From NCBI GenBank assembly GCA_016748015.1, contig JAAOMT010000283.1, positions 449,322-513,321 on the forward strand: 64,000 bases of DNA, written 5' to 3'. The translations under genes and the position numbers were made by a program. The first letter of the stretch is position 1. Each line of letters begins with the position of its first letter. The notes below the pieces were generated by a model. That model ran no database searches, was not told the DNA's origin, and was given only the letters and a program-made list of their open reading frames with translations. Below are positions 55,081 through 63,355 of this stretch, one piece after another. This DNA is from Geosiphon pyriformis. Taxonomy: Eukaryota > Glomeromycota > Glomeromycetes > Archaeosporales > Geosiphonaceae.

Positions 55081-55653
55081 ACTATTAATCAAAGCTTATA
55101 TGTGTTACGTTGTCCATGTATCATAAAATGTTTTGGAAGACTGAAACAAGTAGGAAAATGGAATAACAAACTCTGTTTGGGTTGTGGAGAAATTCTTTTA
55201 AACAAAGGAATATGAAATGACATTTTTGGATGAGGAGGAACATGCAACAAATTGTGTCAGTACACAATTTTCATAAGCAACTGGGTTAGAAAAAAAACAC
55301 TCATAGATGCTGTCTGGAGACAAGCAATCAAACACTTGGACAAATGTCCACATGATGATGACAAAATTTGGCAAATGGCTCTCGCCAAAATCAAAGAAGT
55401 ATCACCAGAAGAAATAAAAAGAATAAAGAATAATCCACCAGAACCTATAGAACTTAACTGGGACCCAGAGCCAGTCATAAATCTACTGGATCCAGAACAA
55501 TTCCACGAACATTATCAGAAATTAGCACTCACTAGAAAAGAACAAGAGCAATGGTTGGAGGAAATAAATACAAGATTATGTGACCACTGTTTGATCCCAT
55601 GTAACTTTTAATATTGTAATAAGTGTGACCTCATTTACAATCCACCAACATGC
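55081..55653 (+). pseudogene. C1 zinc-rich module
   Basis: It reads LYVLRCPCIIKCFGRLKQVGK, then NNKLCLGCGEILL, a stop, then GGTCNKLCQYTIFISNWVRKK, a helical acidic segment (open from 55252), LCDHCLIPCNF, a stop and YCNKC. The Cys pairs and the segments between them match B1 21.05-21.51 kb position by position. The last CX2C pair leads straight into dUTPase. The family is unknown to me; zinc binding is inferred. Confidence 0.68.
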
Positions 55654-56367
55654 ATGATCTACATGATCCCAGAAGAGGAAAAACCAATCAGCAGCTGTGC
55701 ATTAAAATCGGAATCAATTTTCAATCCTGATTCAAACTCTAATAACAACAATAACAAAAACAGCAGTTCTAGCTCTGCCCAAATTGGTGACAAAAATGAC
55801 AATGATTTAAACTCCAATTCAAACCCCAAAACTTACATTGTGTTTCCTGACTTTTCTAAGAAGCAAGAACTTAAATGGTTCAACAATAACAATGAAAATA
55901 TCATGCCAGAATGTGCGCATAATACTGATGCCAGGTTTAATCTGAGATATTCAGAGAAAGACACCATTAAATTGGAACCACATTCATGCACATGCATTGA
56001 TCTCAAAATAGCATTAAAAATCCCAGCAACAACAATAGTTCAACTAGCATTTAGGAGTAGCTTAGCAAAAAAAGGAATCAACATCAGAAGAGGAATAATT
56101 AATGCAGGATATGTAGGAAATATTATTGCAATACTACAAAATAATTTAGAAAAGACCTATGTTATAGAGCCAAATGAAAAAATAACACAAACAATATTCC
56201 TGCCTTTGGTAAAAGTAGCTCAATTAGTATTAGTGGAAAACAAAGAAGAATTAGAGATTACAGCTAGAGAGATACAAGGATTCAGATCAACAGGTAGAAT
56301 AGATGTACCAGTTAATATGGCAGAAGAAAAAATTATTAACAAGAAAGAAATTATCTCCATCTGTTAA
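55654..56367 (+). CDS. C1 dUTPase domain of pol
   Basis: An open segment of 237 codons. An Asn/Ser-rich linker (about residues 20-55) precedes the fold. Motif 1 is RFNLRY, with Asn where the conserved Asp belongs. Motif 2 is FRSSLAKKGI, intact. Motif 3 is RGIINAGYVGNII, with Asn (AAT 56101-56103) for the catalytic Asp. Motif 4 is EKITQTI and motif 5 is REIQGFRSTGR, with Arg for a Gly. The fold is recognisable throughout, but the catalytic Asp is missing, so activity is unlikely. Confidence 0.85.
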   Translation: MIYMIPEEEKPISSCALKSESIFNPDSNSNNNNNKNSSSSSAQIGDKNDNDLNSNSNPKTYIVFPDFSKKQELKWFNNNNENIMPECAHNTDARFNLRYSEKDTIKLEPHSCTCIDLKIALKIPATTIVQLAFRSSLAKKGINIRRGIINAGYVGNIIAILQNNLEKTYVIEPNEKITQTIFLPLVKVAQLVLVENKEELEITAREIQGFRSTGRIDVPVNMAEEKIINKKEIISIC

Positions 56368-57244
56368 CCAATTTCTATTCTACCATATAACTGATATATA
56401 GTAACTATAGAGAGAAAAGTAAAAGATCAGATTCAAATATTTGAGGCAGAAGCACAACTTTGTGAATCAGGAAAAATTGGATTAATTAATCTTTACATAT
56501 CAGCCAAGAATTATGGTTACATTAAAATCTCCATTTACAACAACACTGGAAATATCATGGAAATACCAAAAGAAACTATCATTGGATATCTAACCACTAA
56601 AATTGAAAAACAACCACCAAACCTCATTCCAGACTTTTCACAATTGTGTAAATATGTGGATATTACATCACAAACAATTTACAGATGAGAAGAATATTAT
56701 ATGCTCCAACCAGAACAATTGGAACAGATGAACTTGAGAAACTTAGACCCACTACAACAAATACAACTTAAGATATTACTCAACAACTTCAATGACATTT
56801 TTGCAAGTGAAAATGAATTTGGTAGAACAGATGTGATTCAACATCAAATTAAGACTGAAAATGCAATGTCAATTAAACAGAAAACATACAGAGTATCACC
56901 AGCTAGCCATGAAATTATTCGTTAAGAAGTCAATTGGATGCTTAACAACAGATTAATTCAGCCATCAATGAGTCCATGGTCATTACCAGTAGTACTAGTT
57001 CATAAAAAGAATAGAAAAATCCGCTTTTGTGTAGATTACCAGAAACTAAATGAAGTAACAAAAGAAGATAGCTATCCAACTCCAAAGATCCAAGAACTTT
57101 TTAATGCTTTTGGAGAAATGAGATGGTTTTAACTTTAGACTTAGACAGTGGTTATTGGCAAGTAGCCATGAAACTAGAAGACAAAGAGAAAACAGCTTTT
57201 ACAACTCGGAAAGGAAACTTTGAATTTGAAGTAATGCTATTTGG
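56368..57244 (+). pseudogene. C1 linker and N-terminal half of RT
   Basis: The linker contains LINLYISAKNYGYIKISIYN and IMEIPKETIIGYLTTK, the beta segment common before Ty3/Gypsy RT. RT: MSIKQKTYRVSPASHEIIR, a stop, then MLNNRLIQPSMSPWSLPVVL and IRFCVDYQKLNEVTKEDSYP. A 2-nt deletion near 57128 precedes LDLDSGYWQVAMKLEDKEKT and FEFEVMLFGIT, where the C2 LTR interrupts at 57245. The YxDD box is not included. Confidence 0.83.
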
Positions 57245-58163
57245 TATTACAGATAATTATTTGGGGTCTCAAATCAAATAACAAATCCGTAACTTGGTGC
57301 TTAATATCTACTCTGATGGCTGATGGTAGTAATATTGGTATGTTGTCTTTATCTAAAGGTTTTGATTAAGAGTCTTTTATATAATAAACAGAGATTTAAT
57401 GACGATGTAGTTGGTGGGTGAGTTGTATTTCCAATTTCTGTCTTCAGCTTGGTGGCCAGTTTATTCTGGCAGTCATGTTCTTCTGGTAAGCTATCTGTTA
57501 ATATATATATAATTCTACCCTTATTTCTGGGTCTTTTACCAGGCTATCTGTGATGTCAATTACTCAGTGTTTAAACTCTTAATCAGTTAGTATACAACAA
57601 TAAAATCAAGAAAAAATAAAAAATAAAAGAAGAAAATAAAGAAATGAGCCAAAACAATATGCAAGTTGAGATTCATCAATAGCCGTGATCAAGAACTATT
57701 GTTCTAGTATGGTTAATTATCAATTGCTATCAACATGAAATATTGATAGTAGAAAGTGGATTGAACTGGTGAATAATTATTTATTAATATTTGTAAATGG
57801 AAAATTGCTTAGATAAAATCTAAACTGAGAGGTCTCTAATAGAAGAATTCTGTTTTTTTAACTTCTAATACTACTGCTATATATACATAATTGATGTTCT
57901 ATGAGATTGCTTACATTTTTAAGTGATGTGCTATGATTTTTTGAGCAATGCTCACATTGTTGAGCAATGTGTCCTAATTTTCTAATATCGCTCCATATTG
58001 CTGAGCAATGTGCTGTGTTTTCTGACATTGCTTCACATTGCTAAACAATATGCCATGATTTCTGTTATTGCTCTATATTGCTGAGCAATGTGCTCACATG
58101 CTATATGCTATTCACTTATTGGTCTACTATTTCTCTATATCTGTTTTCTTTTTATAAGTAATA
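57245..58163 (-). repeat. C2 3' LTR
   Basis: On the plus strand from TATTACAGATAATTATTTGG to TTATAAGTAATA. Between about 57925 and 58110 it has a tandem array of CATTGCTGAGCAATG-type palindromes where other C LTRs have a GAATTCC array. The end-proximal AAGCACCAA is near 57276 in element orientation. Confidence 0.9.
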
Positions 58164-58192
58164 TTATCTCCTTCTTTTTTTTTATTGAGCTC
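58164..58192 (-). other. C2 polypurine tract with GAGCTCAA
   Basis: In element orientation GAGCTCAATAAAAAAAAAGA then AGGAGATAA, touching the LTR. The stop of ORF3 (TAA) lies within it. Confidence 0.7.
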
Positions 58193-58916
58193 CATCAAAA
58201 TCTCCATTCTGAATTAGCTCTAATACTTCTTTTTCTAGTATTGTTTGTTTGACTTTATTTTTTATGTCTTCTACTTGTATATTGTTTATTCTTTCCCATT
58301 GATTAATGGTTATGGTTTCTATGTTAAAGTATAACAGTATTTCTGGATAGTTCTGAAATATGTTGTGCAGTTAATAAATTGTTCTCACATGTAGTGTCAA
58401 GTTTGTCTTTTTTCTAATAAATTTTTCAATTTGCTGTATTATGTTTTGGTTAAATACTCTCTTGGATTTGTCAATATACAACTCCTGAATATTCAATTTT
58501 CGACCTAACTGGTAGTAACAATATAATATTAGAAGTTGTTCTGTTCATTGCTTCCAATTCTCTTTTGTAAGTTCTTTTGTTGGTGCCATAATAGGGTTTT
58601 TCCCAAAAGTGTTTTTTACTTTTTTTATTATGTTATTTGACCAGTTTTTATCACTCTTTGGTACTCGCTAATATAGTGTATTCTTTGTCTTTCTTTTGGT
58701 GTTTTGATAGCAGATTGTTTGGTTGTTAACAATAATTTCCATGTCTAATGATTGTTGACTTAATGCCTAGAATAATTGCTGAGCTATGATGTGAATATGA
58801 TTTAGTATTTCTATTTTCTTAGTTGCTTTTGTCGTGTATACTGTGTCTTTATATACTTTTTTATTGTTTGATTTTATGTGTTTGGCCCAATGATTATGAT
58901 TGGTTCCAGATCTTAT
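58182..58916 (-). pseudogene. C2 ORF3, unknown 3' ORF
   Basis: One frame spans the region with four to five stops. It reads RSGTNHNHWAKHIKSNNKKV, later MEIIVNNQTICYQNTKRKTK (ATG at 58742), then YYQLGRKLNIQELYIDKSKR and NQWERINNIQVEDIKNKVKQ, ending NGDFDGAQ-stop. The frame is -1 relative to the integrase tail (which ends with a Pro-rich VQPDEIP stretch), the same phase relation as in family A. No known domain is recognised. Confidence 0.6.
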
Positions 58917-58929
58917 GGAATCTCATCTG

Positions 58930-60060
58930 GTTGGACTAGTATTTGTTGTATTCCTAATTGTAGAATATTATTGGTAGATGATGATGCTATTTGGTGATAT
59001 GGTTTCAGTCAATCACTATGTGCTGCTTTGGCTAAGATTTTATTGTCCCATCTTAGTTTATAAGCTCCATTTCTAAGAATTTCTTCTATGTAAAATGGTC
59101 TGTACCATTTGGGATCAAATTTTCCACTCCATTGTTTTTTCACTTTGGTACAATGTAAAAATACTTTGTCTCCAATCTTGAATTCAACTGGTTTGTCTGG
59201 TAGTTGATTATTATGTCTTTTTTTTTGTTTTTCTTGTGACTTTTGGATGTTATTAGCTGCTCTTCACTATTTATTTTCTAGTGTTTTTATTAAGTCATAT
59301 GTTTTTTTTAGCAATGTTTTTCTGAAAATTGTCTTTAGTTATTGGTTCTGTTGGATAAGTGATAACTTCTATCTTAATTGGTAATATTGCTGTTCTACCA
59401 TATACTAATTCAAATGGTGTTGCTTGTGTAGTATCTTGCTTCATTGTCCGATAAGCAAATAATACTGATGGTATGAACAAATCCCATTTGTCCTGATTTT
59501 TTTGACTGATCTTGGCAATTGCTTCACACAATGTTTTATTAAACCTTTCAACTAACCTATTTGTTTGTGAATGGTATGGTCATAATAATGATCTTTTGAT
59601 TCCAAATCTCTGACTTAATTCTGCTAATGTTCTGTTTACAAAGTGAATTTCTTGATCTGATAATAGTTCTTTTGAACATCCATGTCGACAAATTAAATCT
59701 TGATAAATGAATTTGACAACAAATTCTGCATCTGTTCTTTGAATGGTTTTTGCTTCTGGCCATTTAGTAAGATAGTCCATGGCTACTATGATATATTTGT
59801 TGCCTTTGCTGGTGATTGTTAATGGTCTGACTAAGTCAATTCCAATGTAATCGAATGGTTGTTTTATTTTGATTGGTTTTAATGGTTTACTTGGTCTTAT
59901 TTCACTTCTTCTCTGACAAACATCACAATTCTGAACATATTGGATGATGTCTGGATACATTGATGGCCAATAATATCTCTTTCTGATTTTTTCTATGGTT
60001 GTTTTTTTATGAAAATGTCTTGCTGTTGGGTCTGAATACATGTTGAATAATATTGTCTTT
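58930..60060 (-). pseudogene. C2 integrase with GPY/F domain
   Basis: Zinc region: NMYSDPTARHFHKKTT (Tyr at the usual first His) and CDVCQRR. Core: IGIDLVRPL (Asp), LLSDQEIHFVNRTL (Asp), then a stop and SQTNRLVERFNKT (Glu kept), so the catalytic triad is complete. Open segments are 59580-60041 and 59295-59531 (YRTMKQDTTQATPFELVYGR). The GPY/F domain WYRPFYIEEILRNGAYKLRW is near 59.04-59.10 kb. No chromodomain. Only a few stops. Confidence 0.87.
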
Positions 60061-60249
60061 TTTTCTGGTTCTGTGATTACTCTAGTTGGTTAATCTGGAT
60101 TTTTTCTGTTCTTTCAGTAAAGTATATTTTGACTGTTGTTTTATGTTTCTTTGTTCTTTTTGAGATAATTTCTTCTTGAACAATTGGATATTTATATAAT
60201 ATTGAAGTTGTTGGTATTTTTGTATATTCATCTTTTGTTATATTTTTGG

Positions 60250-60760
60250 GTTGAAATGTTTTTAGATTTGTCTCATTTGTGACAGTCCATTGGCATTTCC
60301 ATTGTTTTTTCCCTTTTTATAATGTACTGTATAATTAAATGGTGAAAGTTCTATTTTCTATCTGGCATAATAATTATCTGCAAATTCTTGTTTCTGGATT
60401 GAAGTCAATTCTTTGTGGTCAGTATATACATTAAACTTTTCACTTAAGTATTCCTTCTATTTGATAACAGCCCAATAGATAGCTAAGTGTTCTAATGCTG
60501 GAGTTCTATAGTTTTTTTTAGCTGGATTTAAGCTTCTACTAACATAAGCTACTGGATGTTCTCTTCCATTGGATCTTTTCTGTAAAAGTACTGCTCCCAA
60601 TGCTTGGCCTGATGTATTGGTAGTGATTATGAATGGTTTGCTGTGGTCTGAATACATCAATACTGGAGCTTGGATAAGCTTTCTTCTTAATATATCAAAA
60701 GCTTCTTGTTGAGCTTCTGTCTATTCATACTTCACATTCTTTATTTAGAGTTAGTGTAAT
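60250..60760 (-). pseudogene. C2 RNase H
   Basis: The open segment 60457-60660 has PFIITTNTSGQALGAVLLQK, where the first catalytic Asp is Asn, then EHPVAYVSRSLNPAKKNYRT and LEHLAIYWAVIK. After a stop it goes on with FNVYTDHKELTSIQ. It degrades the RNA strand during reverse transcription; this copy is probably impaired. Confidence 0.82.
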
Positions 60761-61020
60761 GGTTGAGCTATTTTGGAAAAGTTCTTAATGAAGTGGTGGT
60801 AATATCCAGCAAATCCCAAGAATGCTCTCTATTCTGTAAGATTATTTGGTACTAAAAAGTTCTTGACAATCTCAATCTTGTCTGAATCTGTTTTTATTTT
60901 ATCTTTGCTTACCACATGTTCCAAAAACTTGAGTTCAGTTTTTCCAAAGAAACATTTGGTCACATTTAGCTTTAGTCTAGCTCTTCTTAATCTTTCAAAT
61001 ACTTGTTGGAGATAATGCAG
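60761..61020 (-). pseudogene. C2 RT C-terminal part
   Basis: Reads HYLQQVFERLRRARLKLNVT, then CFFGKTELKFLEHVVSKDKI and AFLGFAGYYHHFIKNFSKIA. It continues in frame from the sequence on the far side of the D LTR (62038 on). Confidence 0.85.
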
Positions 61021-61024
61021 ATGA
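61021..61024 (+). repeat. Target-site duplication of D solo LTR, left copy
   Basis: ATGA, repeated at 62034-62037. Confidence 0.85.
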
Positions 61025-62033
61025 TGTTACCTGAGTAGAAAAACTGATCCAAAGTTATGAAGAAATGTGACCAAAATGCGACATAATACAGAATAGTGCA
61101 CAATAATATTGGATAACACATTATAACTTAGAATAATGCAGGATAATATGTTATAACATAGAATAACACAGAATAATATGTAATAATACCAGATAACATA
61201 TTATAAAATAGAATAACTAGTAATAACATAGAAAAACAAAGCAATTACAAAAATAGCAAAGCAATAGTTAACAATAACAGAACAATCAGAAGTAATCCTG
61301 TAGAACAAAAAGAATGTATAAAATGAGTAGCTGTAGAAGTTAGAAAGACATCCAGAAAGAAAATTAGACTTTTAGAAGTCAATTAAACTCTCAGAGTTAA
61401 TTAGACTCACAGGTCATAATTATTAAATACTTCTTCTTTCAAAGATAGTTGTTATCAACTGAAATGGAATTATATTAATAAAATATTCTTTTAATTCTTC
61501 AAATCCATGTTATTATCCACTACTTAACCTGCTGGCACAATAGCTCTTGATTATGGCTATTGACAGGACACTTATTTCTTATTTTTATTTTTTTTATTTT
61601 TTTTATTTTTTTTTATTTTTTTTTATTTTTTTTTTATTTTTTTCTTTTGTGGAGTGGCAACATAGAAAAATTGACTGTCTGGGAATAGACTTTATGATAG
61701 CCTGGTAAAAGAGGAAGGCTTCCCCTAGGTTTTGGATATTAACATTATCTTGATAACTTACCAGAAGGGCAAAAAGACAATGCCAGACCCTAACGACTGC
61801 ACTTGTTAACTCGGAGAAGAAAGCTCACATTTACAGAAAACGTTGCAATCGACAAAAAACAAACTCTGTGCCTTATAACCAAAGAACTCAATGGGTAAAT
61901 TCACATTCAGGAATAGATCTTCAGAGACTGATAATCAAGACTAAGCCAACAAAATTATGTGGAAGACACATCCCCAATAATTGAGAGCACCAAACATTAC
62001 CATTTTTAGTACTCACCAAGTTTACTCATAACA
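61025..62033 (+). mobile_element. Family D solo LTR inserted in C2 RT, TSD ATGA
   Basis: TGTTACCTGAGTAG to ACTCATAACA, 1009 bp, flanked by ATGA at 61021-61024 and 62034-62037. Removing the LTR and one ATGA restores an uninterrupted RT frame (minus strand) reading FSKTFNDHLHYLQQ. It matches the D LTR at 4615-5651. It contains an AATAACACATTATAAC-type array (61070-61225), a T/A-rich run (61580-61645), TTATAA near 61867 and GAGAGCACCAAA at 61983-61994. Confidence 0.94.
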
Positions 62034-62037
62034 ATGA
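62034..62037 (+). repeat. Target-site duplication of D solo LTR, right copy
   Basis: ATGA, matching 61021-61024. A second copy at 62681-62684 belongs to the duplicated assembly block. Confidence 0.85.
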
Positions 62038-62571
62038 TCATTGAATGTTTTTGAAAACACATTGGTGTCATCCAAGTATATGACTACTGATAGTAATCCA
62101 ATATATACAATTTCCATGAGCTATTGGAATGTTGTTGGAGCATTCATCAAGCCAAATGGCATGACTTCAAACTCAAAATTTCTTTTTCTTGTGGTGAACA
62201 CTGTTTTTTCTTTGTCGGCTGGATCCATAGCTACTTGCTAGTAACCACTATTTAAGTCCAGTATTGAAAACCATTTGTTTCCTCCAAAAGTGTCGAATAG
62301 TTTTTGTATCTTTGGAGTTGGATAGCTATTATCTTTTGTTATTCTATTCAGTTTCTGGTAGTCTATACAAAAGTGAATTTTTCCATTCTTCTTATAGATT
62401 AGTACTACTGGTAATGACCATAGACTTATTGATGGCTGAATTAGCCCATTGTTAAGCATCCAGTTGATTTCTTGATGAATGATCTCATGGCTAGCTGGTG
62501 GTACTCTGTATGCTCTTTGTTTAATTGGCATTGCATCTTTAGTCTTGATTTGATGCCAGATAATGTTGGTT
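62038..62571 (-). pseudogene. C2 RT N-terminal part, gap-side copy
   Basis: Same coding content as 62685-63218, including YLDD on the minus strand at 62067-62078. It is truncated by the N gap. It should be read as one locus with the next entry. Confidence 0.8.
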
Positions 62572-62591
62572 NNNNNNNNNNNNNNNNNNNN
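62572..62591. other. Assembly gap (20 N)
   Basis: Twenty unknown bases between two identical blocks. The coding frame that seems to cross it (62238-62666) is not real. Confidence 0.99.
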
Positions 62592-63218
62592 GCCAACAAA
62601 ATTATGTGGAAGACACATCCCCAATAATTGAGAGCACCAAACATTACCATTTTTAGTACTCACCAAGTTTACTCATAACAATGATCATTGAATGTTTTTG
62701 AAAACACATTGGTGTCATCCAAGTATATGACTACTGATAGTAATCCAATATATACAATTTCCATGAGCTATTGGAATGTTGTTGGAGCATTCATCAAGCC
62801 AAATGGCATGACTTCAAACTCAAAATTTCTTTTTCTTGTGGTGAACACTGTTTTTTCTTTGTCGGCTGGATCCATAGCTACTTGCTAGTAACCACTATTT
62901 AAGTCCAGTATTGAAAACCATTTGTTTCCTCCAAAAGTGTCGAATAGTTTTTGTATCTTTGGAGTTGGATAGCTATTATCTTTTGTTATTCTATTCAGTT
63001 TCTGGTAGTCTATACAAAAGTGAATTTTTCCATTCTTCTTATAGATTAGTACTACTGGTAATGACCATAGACTTATTGATGGCTGAATTAGCCCATTGTT
63101 AAGCATCCAGTTGATTTCTTGATGAATGATCTCATGGCTAGCTGGTGGTACTCTGTATGCTCTTTGTTTAATTGGCATTGCATCTTTAGTCTTGATTTGA
63201 TGCCAGATAATGTTGGTT
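62592..63218. repeat. Second copy of the 627-bp duplicated block
   Basis: Exact counterpart of 61945-62571. The sequence continues from it into the rest of C2 RT and dUTPase, so this copy joins the element's 5' part. Confidence 0.93.
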
Positions 63219-63325
63219 TGGCCAAATTCATTTTCGTTAGTAAAAATGTCATTGAAATTATTGAGTAACATCTTGAGTTGCATCTGTTGAAGTGGATCTA
63301 GATTCCCTATGTTCATCTGTTCCAA
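62685..63325 (-). pseudogene. C2 RT N-terminal and palm region
   Basis: From 63325: EQMNIGNLDPLQQMQLKMLL, IKQRAYRVPPASHEIIHQEI, GLIQPSISLWSLPVVLIYKK, IHFCIDYQKLNRITKDNSYP, then KWFSILDLNSGY. One TAG follows (near 62885), after which QVAMDPADKEKTVF, FEFEVMPFGLMNAPTTF and an intact YLDDTNVFSK (62714-62725) are read. The catalytic box is complete, unlike in A and B. The enzyme copies element RNA to DNA. The stop at a Gln position inactivates this copy. Confidence 0.88.
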
Positions 63326-63355
63326 TTGTTCTGGTTGGAGCAGATAATATTTACT

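Larger units (their letters stand above)
52033..57244 (+). mobile_element. Family C Ty3/Gypsy element C1, gag to RT
   Basis: Internal region after the split 5' LTR: PBS, gag with zinc knuckle, protease, zinc module, dUTPase, linker and the first half of RT. It ends at 57244, where the 3' LTR of C2 begins in opposite orientation, so RNase H, integrase, ORF3 and the 3' LTR are absent. Decay is moderate. Confidence 0.9.
61945..62571. repeat. First copy of a 627-bp duplicated block
   Basis: From GCCAACAAAATTATG to GATAATGTTGGTT, identical as far as I can read to 62592-63218 (constant offset 647). It spans the end of the D LTR and part of C2 RT, a boundary that two independent insertions would not reproduce. 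It ends exactly at the N run. Confidence 0.93.

Noticed and set aside
57925-58110. A CRISPR-like repeat array
   Set aside because: Units are short, imperfect palindromes with irregular spacing inside an LTR of a eukaryotic element.
59000-59120. A chromodomain after integrase
   Set aside because: The segment after the core is a GPY/F domain in A, B and C. No chromodomain aromatic cage motif follows.
62238-62666. A minus-strand reading frame crossing the N gap
   Set aside because: It joins two copies of a duplicated block through 20 unknown bases. It is an artefact, and the real frame is 62885-63325 plus its continuation.
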